DNA of 64,000 bases from Nocardia sp. NBC_01327 (lineage in GTDB: Bacteria > Actinomycetota > Actinomycetes > Mycobacteriales > Mycobacteriaceae): the NCBI RefSeq assembly GCF_035958815.1, contig NZ_CP108383.1, positions 6,882,001 through 6,946,000 on the forward strand. Direction: 5' to 3'. The notes under the pieces are model-generated. The model had not been told where the DNA came from, ran no database searches, and was given only the letters and a program-made list of their open reading frames with translations. The position numbers were made by a program, and so were the translations under genes. The first letter of the stretch is position 1; every line of letters begins with the position of its first letter. Shown one piece after another: positions 43,798 through 52,559 of this stretch.

Positions 43798-45216
43798 CTA
43801 GTGGTCCTCCTCGCCGATACGGTGGACGTGAATCATATTGGTGGAGCCCACGGTACCCGGCGGGGACCCGGCCACGATGACGACCAGATCGCCCTTCTTG
43901 TAGCGGCCGATCGACAGCAGGGCGGAATCGACCTGGTGGATCATCTCGTCGGTGGTACCCACCGGCGGCACGATGAAGGTTTCGGTACCCCAGGTCAGGG
44001 CCAGCTGATTGCGGATCACCGGGTTCGGGGTGAAGGCCAGCAGCGGCAGCGGGGTGTGCAGGCGGGCCAGGCGGCGCACGGTATCGCCGGACTGTGTAAA
44101 GGCCACCAGCGCTTTGGCATTGAGCCGCTCGCCGATATCGCGGGCGGCGTAGGAGATGACGCCCCGCTTGGTGCGCGGCACATGGGTCAGCGGCGGCACC
44201 CGGGTGGAGGATTCGGACTCCACCGCGTGCACGATGCGGGCCATGGTGCGCACGGTCTCGATCGGGTAGTCGCCGACCGAGGTCTCACCCGAGAGCATGA
44301 CCGCGTCCGCGCCGTCGAGCACCGCATTGGCGACATCGGAGGCCTCGGCGCGGGTGGGCCGCGAGTTGGTGATCATGGACTCCAGCATCTGGGTCGCCAC
44401 GATCACCGGCTTGGCGTTCTCCCGGGCCATCTGGATGGCCCGCTTCTGCACCAGCGGCACCTGCTCGAGCGGCAGCTCCACACCGAGGTCGCCACGCGCC
44501 ACCATGATGGCGTCGAAGGCCAGCACGATGGCCTCCAAATTATCGATGGCCTCAGGCTTTTCGAGCTTGCCGATGATCGGCACCCGGCGGCCGACCCGAT
44601 CCATGATCTCGTGGACCAGCTCCACATCGGACGGGGAGCGCACGAAGGACAGCGCGATGAAGTCGACGCCGAGGTTCAGCGCGAATTCCAGGTCCTCGAT
44701 GTCCTTTTCGGACAGCGCCGGTACGGAGACGTCCATACCGGGCAGCGAGACGCCCTTGTTGTTGGAGACCGGGCCGCCCTCGGTGACCCGGCAGACCACA
44801 TCGTTGCCGTCGACGCGTTCGACGGTCAGCCCGATCTTGCCGTCGTCGACGAGCAGGCGGTCACCGGCCTTGGCGTCGTTGGCGAGCTCCCGGTAGGTGG
44901 TGGAGACACGATCGTGGGTTCCCACGATGTCGTCGACGGTGATTCGAATTTCCTCACCGGTCGCCCAGACGGTCTTGTTCTCGATGAATCGGCCCAGACG
45001 AATCTTCGGTCCCTGCAGATCGGCGAGAATGCCGACCGTGCGGCCGAGTAGATCGCTTGCTTGGCGTACCTTTTTGTAATTCTCGGCGTGGTCGGAGTGT
45101 TCGCCATGGCTGAAATTCAGCCGCGCCACATCCATACCACTCTCGACGAGTTCACGAATTCGGTCCTCCGACGACACCGCCGGGCCCATTGTGCACACAA
45201 TCTTCGTTCGTCGCAT
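43798..45216 (-). CDS. pyk: Pyruvate kinase
   Basis: A 472-residue pyruvate kinase, catalysing phosphoenolpyruvate to pyruvate with ATP formation. Seen: VARLNFSHG, LADLQGPKIRLGRF, the catalytic-Lys region KLEKPEAIDNLEAI, metal-binding ARGDLGVELP and ATQMLESMI; the C-terminal effector domain ends IVAGSPPGTVGSTNMIHVHRIGE. Start chosen at ATG 45216, which gives the same length as the M. tuberculosis enzyme; the open frame extends 16 codons upstream. First gene of the pyk-tesB pair. Confidence 0.97.
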   Translation of the reverse strand: MRRTKIVCTMGPAVSSEDRIRELVESGMDVARLNFSHGEHSDHAENYKKVRQASDLLGRTVGILADLQGPKIRLGRFIENKTVWATGEEIRITVDDIVGTHDRVSTTYRELANDAKAGDRLLVDDGKIGLTVERVDGNDVVCRVTEGGPVSNNKGVSLPGMDVSVPALSEKDIEDLEFALNLGVDFIALSFVRSPSDVELVHEIMDRVGRRVPIIGKLEKPEAIDNLEAIVLAFDAIMVARGDLGVELPLEQVPLVQKRAIQMARENAKPVIVATQMLESMITNSRPTRAEASDVANAVLDGADAVMLSGETSVGDYPIETVRTMARIVHAVESESSTRVPPLTHVPRTKRGVISYAARDIGERLNAKALVAFTQSGDTVRRLARLHTPLPLLAFTPNPVIRNQLALTWGTETFIVPPVGTTDEMIHQVDSALLSIGRYKKGDLVVIVAGSPPGTVGSTNMIHVHRIGEEDH

Positions 45217-45298
45217 CACATCATCAACCCTAGACCTGCGCTCATCGTCCCGCTGAGCGGGCACGCGAAGTTTGCCGAACGTTCCAGCTAACTGCCGG

Positions 45299-45967
45299 TC
45301 AGCGGGCTACGTGGCGAGCCAGACGGGTCTCGAGGCGGGTTTGCCCGAAGCCCAGGAACAGGCATATTACCCAGTAGTAGAGTGCCGCAACGCCGTAGAG
45401 GGCGAAGAAGTCGAACGTGGGCGCGGCGGCCAGCTGCGCGGTGCGCAACAACTCGGTGACCAGAATCGTGGACGCCAGCGAGGTGTCCTTCACCAACGAG
45501 ATCAAGGTGTTCGACAGCGGTGGCACCGCAATACGCGAGGCCTGCGGAAGGATGATCAATCGCAACGCCTGCGAATAGGTCATACCAACCGCATAGGACG
45601 CCTCCCACTGCCCGTGCGCCACCGAAAGAATGGCGGCGCGAATGATCTCCGCCGCATACCCGCCGACATTGAGGCTGAAGGCGATGACGGCCGCCGGGAA
45701 CGGGTCGATCAGGATATGGAACTGCGGCAGCGCGTAGAAGATGATGAACAGCTGGACAAGCAGCGGCGTACCGCGAATGACCGAAATGTAGAAGCGGGCC
45801 GCCGCCGACAGCAGCCGCATCTTCGACATGCGTGCCAGCGCCACGAACAGCGCCAGCACCAGACCGATCACGAAGCTGACCGCGGTCAGCGGCAGCGTCT
45901 GTTTGAGCGTGGCCTCCAGCATCGGCCAGAGGTTCTGCCGGATCAGCGCCCAGGTGGCAGGATCCAT
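45299..45967 (-). CDS. Polar amino-acid ABC transporter permease
   Basis: A 222-residue HisM/GlnP-type permease with five TM helices. FIIFYALPQFHILIDPF and YAAEIIRAAILSVAHGQWEA are family motifs; the EAA loop is SYAVGMTYSQALRLIILPQASRIAVPP. It is 32 bp downstream of the binding lipoprotein gene. No ATPase gene follows: pyk lies next, so the system must borrow an ATPase, or lost its own. Confidence 0.93.
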   Translation of the reverse strand: MDPATWALIRQNLWPMLEATLKQTLPLTAVSFVIGLVLALFVALARMSKMRLLSAAARFYISVIRGTPLLVQLFIIFYALPQFHILIDPFPAAVIAFSLNVGGYAAEIIRAAILSVAHGQWEASYAVGMTYSQALRLIILPQASRIAVPPLSNTLISLVKDTSLASTILVTELLRTAQLAAAPTFDFFALYGVAALYYWVICLFLGFGQTRLETRLARHVAR

Positions 45968-45999
45968 CGTCGAGTCGCCCTCGAATCTCGCTGTGGCCC

Positions 46000-46758
46000 T
46001 TACTTACTGACGTCGGTGCCGAAGTACTTCTCGGAGATCTTGGTGAGGGTGCCGTCCGAGCGCAGCTGATCCAGCGCGGTATTGATCTGATCGATCAACT
46101 GCTGCGAATCCTTGCGCGCGGCGAAGGCCTGCTGACTGGTCTCACCGGTCTTGCCGGCCACGTGCACGCCGGTGTCGCCGGTCTTCTTGCTGTATTCGCC
46201 GACGGCCAGGGTGTCGTTGACGGTGGCATCGACGCGGCCGTTCTTGAGCAGCTGAATGGCCTGCACGAAGCCCTCCACACCCTCGACCTTGCAGCCGGCG
46301 CCGGAGGCGACCTTGCTCCAATTGCTGGTGGAGGACTGGGCGCAGGTCTTGCCGTTCAGATCCGCCAGCGCGTGAATGCCCGCGTTATCGGTCTTGGTGA
46401 CGATGACGCCCTCGGAGGTGGTGTACGGCTGCGAGAGCGAATACTTCTGTGCGCGATCGGGATTGACGGTCACCTGATTGGCGACGAGATCGAAGCGCTT
46501 GGACTCGAGGCCCGCGAAGATGGCGTCCCACGGCGTCTGCACGAATTCGACCTTGCGGCCCATCTTGTCGCCGACGGCCTTGATGACCTCCACGTCGTAA
46601 CCGGTGAGAGTGCCGCCGTCCTGATAGCTGAACGGCGAGTAGGTGCCCTCGGTGCCGACCTTCAACACGTTGGGGTCGTTGCTGCTACTGCTACACGCGG
46701 TGAGCCCCGCGGTGGCGGCGACAATGGCGAGCACGGCGGCGAACAGCTTACGGCGCAC
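46000..46758 (-). CDS. Amino-acid-binding lipoprotein (cystine/polar type)
   Basis: A 252-residue solute-binding protein family 3 member. Signal peptide with lipobox LTAC (Cys22). The mature sequence (VLKVGTEGTYSPFSYQD, LTGYDVEVIKAVGDKMGRKVEFVQTPWDAIFAGLESKRFDLVANQVTVNPDRAQKY) is close to cystine-binding TcyA/FliY-like proteins, so cystine is the first guess. It forms a two-gene unit with the permease. Confidence 0.92.
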   Translation of the reverse strand: MRRKLFAAVLAIVAATAGLTACSSSSNDPNVLKVGTEGTYSPFSYQDGGTLTGYDVEVIKAVGDKMGRKVEFVQTPWDAIFAGLESKRFDLVANQVTVNPDRAQKYSLSQPYTTSEGVIVTKTDNAGIHALADLNGKTCAQSSTSNWSKVASGAGCKVEGVEGFVQAIQLLKNGRVDATVNDTLAVGEYSKKTGDTGVHVAGKTGETSQQAFAARKDSQQLIDQINTALDQLRSDGTLTKISEKYFGTDVSK

Positions 46759-46869
46759 GGGCGACTACCTCTCCTCGAGCGTGGCGCAACCACGCGGCAG
46801 ACAACCGACAAAGGGTACGCCAGAAACCGACCGGACAGCACTTCCAGTCGATTGTCGCCGCGCGAAAAG

Positions 46870-47397
46870 TCAGTCCTTGAGGGGGCGGCCCTGCAGGTCC
46901 GGCACCTTGCCGGTGAGGATCATGATGCCGTCGATGAGGGCCCAGATGCCGCAGCCGCCGCACGTAAGCAGCTGCAGCACACCGATGGTGGTGTAGCCGA
47001 GGTAGAAGCGGCCGATGCCGAAACCGCCGCACAGCAGCTGCAGCAGGCCCGCGGTCAGCTTGCTCTTGTCCGAGAACGGCACGCCGTAGACGTCACGGCC
47101 GTACGGCGCCTCCGCATCCGCGCCGTACGGCATGGGCTGGCCGAATCCCGGCTGCGGCTGGCCGTACGCGGGCTGCTGACCGTACGGCTGCTGGCCGTAG
47201 CCGGGCTGCTGCGGCTGCCCGTATCCCGGCTGCTGGCCGTAACCGGGCTGCTGCTGGTCGAATCCGGGCTGGCCGTATCCCGGCTGCTGCGGCTGCCCGT
47301 ACTGCTGCGGCGGCTGCTGTCCGTACTGCGGGCCGGTGCCGGGCGCGCCGTACTGCGGGCCGCCCTGCTCCGGTTGCTTGTTGAATGGGTCCGTCAC
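46870..47397 (-). CDS. TM2-domain protein with PQQxGYGQ-type repeats
   Basis: A 175-residue protein. The first ~95 residues are Gln/Gly/Tyr/Pro-rich with repeated GYGQPQQPGYGQQP-like units, likely disordered and outside or phase-separating. The C-terminal ~60 residues are a TM2 domain: KSKLTAGLLQLLCGGFGIGRFYLGYTTIGVLQLLTCGGCGIWALIDGIMILTG, two TM helices joined by the F-Y-L-G turn. TM2 proteins often occur beside membrane-lipid or cell-envelope genes; function unknown. The GTG start follows AGGAGGACTCGA. It lies 74 bp after lgt on the same strand. Confidence 0.85.
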   Translation of the reverse strand: MTDPFNKQPEQGGPQYGAPGTGPQYGQQPPQQYGQPQQPGYGQPGFDQQQPGYGQQPGYGQPQQPGYGQQPYGQQPAYGQPQPGFGQPMPYGADAEAPYGRDVYGVPFSDKSKLTAGLLQLLCGGFGIGRFYLGYTTIGVLQLLTCGGCGIWALIDGIMILTGKVPDLQGRPLKD

Positions 47398-47471
47398 TCG
47401 AGTCCTCCTGAATCGCGGGCCGCACGGCCCCCATGTGCTGAACCCGCCGTGCGAATCTCGATACGCGGCGG

Positions 47472-48662
47472 TCAGGAGTCATTCTTGCCGGAAGAGACCG
47501 GTTTCGTCGCCTCGAATTCGACCGCCGGCTCGGAATCGCCGGATTCGGAAGTGTTATCGCCGTTCGTCTCGGATTCGTTGCCGGTCGAAGGAGATTCAGA
47601 CTCGGACGAATCGGACTTTCCCAGTTCTACGGACTGGGCTTCGGTCTCGGCGTCCGTTCCGGCCTCCGCCTCGGAGGTGCGGGCCTCGGCGGCCGCCGAC
47701 TCCGCCGTCGCGCCGGTGCGCTCGGCGCCGTAGGCGCGCAGTGCGCCGAACTGCCATGGCAGCGGCCGGTACACGCCCGCCTGCACCTGCTCGGGCGTCT
47801 CGCGGCCCTTGGTCGCGAAGATGAAATACGCGACGGCACAGACGAACACGATGGCCGAGGTGAAGGTGTTCACGCGCAGACCCAGAATGTGGGTGGCCTC
47901 GTCATCACGCAGCAGCTCCACGAAGAAGCGGCCGAAGCAGTAGACGGCCACATACAGCGCGAAGAGCCGCCCGTGCCCGATGCGGAATTTGCGATCGAGC
48001 AGGATCAGCGCGGCGACGCCCAGCAGATTCCACACCAGCTCGTAGAGGAAGGTCGGCTGCACGATCTTCTCGGCAGCGCCGCTGGCGATGCCGTTCATCA
48101 TGTCCAGCCCGCCGTTCTTGTCGAAGCGCTGGTAGATCTCCAGACCCCACGGCACGGTGGTCTCGCGGCCGTACAGTTCCTGATTGAAGTAATTACCGAG
48201 GCGGCCGATGGCCTGCGCCAGCAGAATGCCGGGTGCGATGGCATCGCCGAAGGCGGGCAAGGGAATTCGGTAGATGCGGCAGCCGATCCAGGCCCCGATG
48301 CCGCCCAGTAGCACCGCACCCCAGATGCCCAGGCCGCCCTGCCAGATCTTGAGCGCGTCGAGCGGGTGACCGCCCTCGCCGAAGTACTTCTGGTAGTCGG
48401 TGGCCACATGGTAGAGCCGCCCGCCGATCAGGCCGAACGGCACCGCGAACATGGCGACGTCGAGCACCATGCCCGCCTGCCCGCCACGCTGCTGCCACCG
48501 CTTCTCGCCCCACCAGATGGCGGCAATGATGCCGATGATGATGCAGATGGCGTAGGCGCGCAACGGGAACGGGCCGATGTCCCATACGCCGCGAGGCGGA
48601 CTGGGAATGTAGGCCAGCACGTCGGAGGCCGAAACATTGTCGGCCAGGGCTCGTATGGTCAC
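47472..48662 (-). CDS. lgt: Prolipoprotein diacylglyceryl transferase
   Basis: Lgt attaches diacylglycerol to the lipobox Cys of prelipoproteins, including the binding proteins encoded in this window. The 396-residue protein has seven TM helices in its first ~280 residues. Motifs: IGGRLYHVATDYQKYF, KIWQGGLGIWGAVLLG and the signature IGRLGNYFNQELYGRETTVPWGL. The last ~100 residues are a Glu/Ser/Thr-rich acidic tail typical of actinobacterial Lgt. GTG start; preceded by a weak site. It lies just upstream of the TM2 gene and 60 bp after the trp operon. Confidence 0.96.
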   Translation of the reverse strand: MTIRALADNVSASDVLAYIPSPPRGVWDIGPFPLRAYAICIIIGIIAAIWWGEKRWQQRGGQAGMVLDVAMFAVPFGLIGGRLYHVATDYQKYFGEGGHPLDALKIWQGGLGIWGAVLLGGIGAWIGCRIYRIPLPAFGDAIAPGILLAQAIGRLGNYFNQELYGRETTVPWGLEIYQRFDKNGGLDMMNGIASGAAEKIVQPTFLYELVWNLLGVAALILLDRKFRIGHGRLFALYVAVYCFGRFFVELLRDDEATHILGLRVNTFTSAIVFVCAVAYFIFATKGRETPEQVQAGVYRPLPWQFGALRAYGAERTGATAESAAAEARTSEAEAGTDAETEAQSVELGKSDSSESESPSTGNESETNGDNTSESGDSEPAVEFEATKPVSSGKNDS

Positions 48663-48722
48663 GCGCCCACCGTAGCGGAATTACCTGAGTGCACAGTTCG
48701 CCCGGGTAGCGCGCCGCTCGAG

Positions 48723-49523
48723 TCAGGAAGTCACTGCCGCCGAACGCACGCCCTGCGCGAGCTCCGCGGTCAAGGTCCGCACCGCGTCCAGGCCCTGCGC
48801 GGCGGCACTCACCAGTGCCGAGCCGACAATGACACCGTCTGCGTAGGAAGCGATTTCGGCCGCCTGCGCACCGCTGCGCACACCGAGGCCGACGCCGATC
48901 GGAATATCGGAGTGCGCGCGAATGCGCGCGCACAGCGCCGGAGCCATGGAGGACACCGCATCACGCGCACCGGTGACACCCATGGTGGAGGCGGCGTACA
49001 CGAACCCGCGCGAGGCCTCCAGCGTCTTCACCAGGCGCTCCTCCGTGGAGGACGGAGCCACCAGGAAGATGCGGTCCAGGTTGTAGGTGGACGAGGCGAC
49101 GAACCAGTCGTCGGCCTCCTCCGGAATCAGGTTGGGCGTGATCAGGCCGAGGCCGCCCGCCGCCGCCAGATCGCGGGAGAAGGTGTCGACGCCGTACTGC
49201 AGCACCGGATTCCAGTAGGCCATGACCACGGCCTTGCCACCGGCCTTGCTGATGGCCTCCACGACCTTGAACACATCGCGCACCCGCACCCCGCCGCGCA
49301 GCGCCTGCTCGGCGGCGGCCTGGATGGTCGGGCCGTCCATCACCGGATCGGAGTAGGCGACACCGACTTCGATGACGTCGCAACCGGATTCGACCATGGC
49401 GACGCAGACGTCGATGCTGCCCTGCACATCCGGGTATCCGGCGGGCAGATAGCCGATCAGCGCGGCGCGATTGTCCTCGCGGCAGGCGGCAAAGGTATTG
49501 GCGAGACGGGACTGCTGGCTCAC
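48723..49523 (-). CDS. trpA: Tryptophan synthase alpha subunit
   Basis: A 266-residue TIM-barrel subunit that cleaves indole-3-glycerol phosphate to indole, which tunnels to TrpB. Catalytic Glu52 and Asp63 lie in DVIEVGVAYSDPVMDGPTIQ; the phosphate-binding loop GVGLGVRSGAQAAEI is near 215. One change: the usual GVPYSDP Pro is Ala here (GVAYSDP). The GTG start overlaps the trpB stop (GTGA), so expression is coupled; it is the last trp gene. Confidence 0.96.
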   Translation of the reverse strand: MSQQSRLANTFAACREDNRAALIGYLPAGYPDVQGSIDVCVAMVESGCDVIEVGVAYSDPVMDGPTIQAAAEQALRGGVRVRDVFKVVEAISKAGGKAVVMAYWNPVLQYGVDTFSRDLAAAGGLGLITPNLIPEEADDWFVASSTYNLDRIFLVAPSSTEERLVKTLEASRGFVYAASTMGVTGARDAVSSMAPALCARIRAHSDIPIGVGLGVRSGAQAAEIASYADGVIVGSALVSAAAQGLDAVRTLTAELAQGVRSAAVTS

Positions 49524-50803
49524 TGCTGCTCCTCCGGCTTGTCGAACAGCCCGAACCACTTGGCCGCGGTGTCCATATCCTTGTCACCGCGACCGGACAG
49601 ATTCACCAGAATGATTGCGCCCTCGCCCAATTCCTGGCCGAGCTTCAATGCGCCCGCGACCGCGTGCGCCGATTCGATGGCCGGAATGATGCCCTCGGCG
49701 CGGGACAGCAGCAGCAGCGCGTCCATCGCCTCGGTATCGGTGATGGGACGGTACTCGGCCCGGCCGATGTCCTTGAGCAGAGCGTGCTCCGGGCCGACGC
49801 CCGGATAATCCAGACCCGCGGAGATGGAATGCGAATCGATGGTCTGACCATCCTCGTCCTGCAGCAGGTACGAGTAGGCGCCCTGGAAGGCGCCCGGACG
49901 ACCACCGGCGAAAGTGGCTGCGTGGCGGCCGGTTTCGACACCGTCACCCGCGGCCTCGTAGCCGATGAGCCGCACGCCGGCATCATCGATGAAGGAGTGG
50001 AAGATGCCGATGGCATTGGAACCGCCACCGACACAGGCGACCACGGCGTCGGGAAGCCGTCCGGTGTGGGCCTGCACCTGCACCCGCGCCTCCATGCCGA
50101 TAATGCGCTGGAAATCGCGCACCATCAGCGGGAAGGGGTGCGGTCCGGCCGCGGTGCCGAAGCAGTAGTAGGTCTCGTCGGCATTGGTGACCCAGTCGCG
50201 CAGCGCCTCGTTGATGGCGTCCTTGAGCGTCTGCGAACCCGTTGTCACACTGATGACTTCGGCGCCGAGCAGCCGCATGCGGGCCACGTTCAAGGCCTGC
50301 CGGGCGGTGTCGACCGCGCCCATGTAGATGACGCATTCCAGGCCGAGCAGCGCGCACGCGGTGGCGGTCGCGACGCCGTGCTGGCCCGCGCCCGTCTCCG
50401 CGATGACGCGGGTCTTGCCCATGCGCTTGGCGAGCAGCGCCTGCCCGAGCACATTGTTGATTTTGTGAGAACCGGTGTGGTTCAGGTCTTCTCGCTTGAG
50501 CAGGATGCGAGCGCCGCCCGCGTGCTTGGCGAGATTGACGCATTCGAACACCGGCGACGGGCGGCCGGTGTAATCGCGCTGCAACCGGTCCAGCTCGTGC
50601 AGGAAGTTCGGATCGACGCGCACCTTGTCGTATTCGGCGGTGACCTCTTCGATCACGGCCATGAGCGCCTCGGGCACGTGCCGGCCGCCGTAGACGCCGA
50701 AGTGGCCCCCGGCATCCGGCTCGTGCAGGCTCTTGTGCGATACGCCTTCACTGGCCTGCGGGAGGCCGGCGTTCTTGCCGAGAATGTCGTTCGTCTGTGT
50801 CAT
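49520..50803 (-). CDS. trpB: Tryptophan synthase beta subunit
   Basis: A 427-residue PLP enzyme that joins indole and serine. Lys114 in NHTGSHKINN holds PLP; the phosphate-binding CVGGGSNAIGIFH and the ETGAGQHGVATATACALLGL (catalytic Glu) motifs are intact. Start ATG 50803 has GAGAG upstream; a GTG four codons earlier overlaps the trpC stop but is less well placed. Tightly packed between trpC and trpA. Confidence 0.97.
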   Translation of the reverse strand: MTQTNDILGKNAGLPQASEGVSHKSLHEPDAGGHFGVYGGRHVPEALMAVIEEVTAEYDKVRVDPNFLHELDRLQRDYTGRPSPVFECVNLAKHAGGARILLKREDLNHTGSHKINNVLGQALLAKRMGKTRVIAETGAGQHGVATATACALLGLECVIYMGAVDTARQALNVARMRLLGAEVISVTTGSQTLKDAINEALRDWVTNADETYYCFGTAAGPHPFPLMVRDFQRIIGMEARVQVQAHTGRLPDAVVACVGGGSNAIGIFHSFIDDAGVRLIGYEAAGDGVETGRHAATFAGGRPGAFQGAYSYLLQDEDGQTIDSHSISAGLDYPGVGPEHALLKDIGRAEYRPITDTEAMDALLLLSRAEGIIPAIESAHAVAGALKLGQELGEGAIILVNLSGRGDKDMDTAAKWFGLFDKPEEQQ

Positions 50804-50811
50804 CGGCTCTC

Positions 50812-51630
50812 TCACCGGCCCCGGCGAACCGGCTTCGGGCAGGACGGATGGGTTCCGGCGGTCACCAGCTCAGCCACCGCGGCCCGCGGATCGCCACTGG
50901 TCACCAGGCCCTCACCGACGAGCACGGCATCCGCGCCCGCACCAGCGTAGGCCAGCAGATCGGCGGTGCCGCGAATACCGGATTCGGCAATGCGGATCAC
51001 ATCGCTGGGCAGACCGGGGGCGATGCGCGCGAACACATCCCGATCCACCTCGAGGGTCTTGAGGTTGCGGGCGTTCACACCGATCACGGTGGCGCCGGCC
51101 TCGAGGGCCCGGTCCGCCTCCTCCTCGGTGTGCACCTCGACGAGCGCGGTCATCCCGAGCGATTCGGTGCGGTCGATGAGCGAGGACAGCACGTCCTGCG
51201 GCAGCGCCGCCACGATCAGCAGAATGACATCCGCGCCGTGCGCGCGGGCCTCGTGGATCTGGTACGGGCCGACGATGAAGTCCTTGCGCAGAACCGGAAT
51301 GTCGACCACGGCACGCACCGCGTCGAGGTCCGCGAGCGAACCGCCGAAGCGGCGCTGCTCGGTCAGCACGCTGATGATGCGCGCGCCGCCGTCCTCGTAC
51401 GCGCGGGCCAGTACCGACGGGTCCGGAATGTCGGCCAGGGCGCCCTTGGAAGGACTGGAACGCTTCACTTCGGCGATCACGCCGATACCCTCTTCGTGCA
51501 GCGCCGCCTTGGCGTCACGAGGAGAGACAGCCGCGGCGGCGGCCTTCTTGACAGCCTGGAAATCCAGGAGGGCTTCCCGTGCGGCGACATCCGCACGGAC
51601 CCCGTCGAGAATCGAGTCGAGTACCGTCAT
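50812..51630 (-). CDS. trpC: Indole-3-glycerol-phosphate synthase
   Basis: A 272-residue TIM barrel converting CdRP to indole-3-glycerol phosphate. Catalytic residues are in VIAEVKRSSPSKGAL (Glu and Lys), VLRKDFIVGPYQIHEARAHGAD (second Lys), GVNARNLKTLEVD and AESGIRG (Glu). Start ATG 51630 follows AAGGA by ten bases. A 149-bp structured leader separates it from the upstream membrane-protein gene, although the rest of the cluster is overlapped. trpD and trpF are not in the cluster. Confidence 0.96.
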   Translation of the reverse strand: MTVLDSILDGVRADVAAREALLDFQAVKKAAAAAVSPRDAKAALHEEGIGVIAEVKRSSPSKGALADIPDPSVLARAYEDGGARIISVLTEQRRFGGSLADLDAVRAVVDIPVLRKDFIVGPYQIHEARAHGADVILLIVAALPQDVLSSLIDRTESLGMTALVEVHTEEEADRALEAGATVIGVNARNLKTLEVDRDVFARIAPGLPSDVIRIAESGIRGTADLLAYAGAGADAVLVGEGLVTSGDPRAAVAELVTAGTHPSCPKPVRRGR

Positions 51631-51779
51631 CTGGCTCGAATCCTTTCTGGGGAGACGGACTTGCTGCCTGAGAATCCCCCCAGGCGCTGTCTCACCGATG
51701 CTGATAAAGAGTAAATGGCTATCTTCGCGCCGCTGACGGCGGGGGCGGTACCGGGAGCGACGCTGCTCCCCCGCCCAGT
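51631..51779 (-). promoter_or_regulatory. Structured leader region upstream of trpC
   Basis: On the minus strand, first comes a GC hairpin (GGGAGC 51753-51758 with GCTCCC 51765-51770, inside GGCGGGGG/CCCCCGCC arms 51738-51745 and 51768-51775), then a second structure just before trpC: GCCTG (51666-51670)/CAGGC (51681-51685) inside GAGAC (51652-51656)/GTCTC (51689-51693). A GGGGA/TCCCC pairing (51649-51653 with 51675-51679) excludes the latter. It may be a terminator plus an RNA switch; no Trp-rich leader peptide found. Confidence 0.4.
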
Positions 51780-52559
51780 TCAAGCGGGCTTGTGGCCCGC
51801 GGCGCCGCTACCTGGATCATCGTGTGCGGCAGCGGTATCGGTTACCTCGTCGGTCGGATCTGCGCCCGCGTCGAGGGCATCCCACAGCACCCGGCCCGAC
51901 AGTGGTTCCTTCGGCGCATCCTGTGACCCGGATTCCGTGGCACGCTGCACTGCGTGATGTTCGGCAACCTGTTCGGCCGCCTCCGACTTACGGAAGACCG
52001 GATTGTCGTATTTGCCCGACATGCGCGCGCTCTCGGAGGGCATGCGTGTCAGCAGCACACCCGCCAGGAAGGCGGCAACCGCACCGACCATGGTCAGTAC
52101 GGCGGGCAGGGTCGAAGTCTGCGCCGTACCCACATGCTCCCAGGTGCGTAATTCGGCCAAACGCCCGGCCCGCTCGGCGGTCTTGCCCTGCCCCTGCAGC
52201 AGCGCGTACGCGGGCACCGCCGCCACCGCCGCCAGCACGGCCACCACCACGCCGATGATCCGGCGCGGCCAGCCACGCGTGGCGAAGACCGCGGCAATGG
52301 TCGCGATCAGCACCAATGCCAGCGGAGTCAGGGCGCCGAACCAGGTCGCGCCGGACAGATGCACGGTCTTGGGCGGCCCGAGCTCGCTGATGACCTCCAC
52401 GCTCACCCAGGTCATCCGCGATGCGACCCACAGCAGCGCGGCGGCGACGGCCAGCAGGGCCACCGCGCCAACCGGCTTGGGCTTCTTCGCTTCTGCCGGT
52501 TCGCCGGTCGGTTTCGGTTGTGCCGCCGAGGTTTCCGGGTCGGTCTCCGAATCGCTCAT
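51780..52559 (-). CDS. Trp-operon-associated membrane protein
   Basis: A 259-residue protein of the Trp_oprn_chp family (TIGR02234), found between trpE and trpC in mycobacteria and relatives. Four TM helices: about 31-50, 75-95, 102-118 and 150-172; acidic/Pro-rich N-terminus and a long charged C-terminal tail. The role is unknown; its constant place suggests export or sensing of tryptophan intermediates. The start overlaps the trpE stop by ATGA. Confidence 0.88.
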   Translation of the reverse strand: MSDSETDPETSAAQPKPTGEPAEAKKPKPVGAVALLAVAAALLWVASRMTWVSVEVISELGPPKTVHLSGATWFGALTPLALVLIATIAAVFATRGWPRRIIGVVVAVLAAVAAVPAYALLQGQGKTAERAGRLAELRTWEHVGTAQTSTLPAVLTMVGAVAAFLAGVLLTRMPSESARMSGKYDNPVFRKSEAAEQVAEHHAVQRATESGSQDAPKEPLSGRVLWDALDAGADPTDEVTDTAAAHDDPGSGAAGHKPA

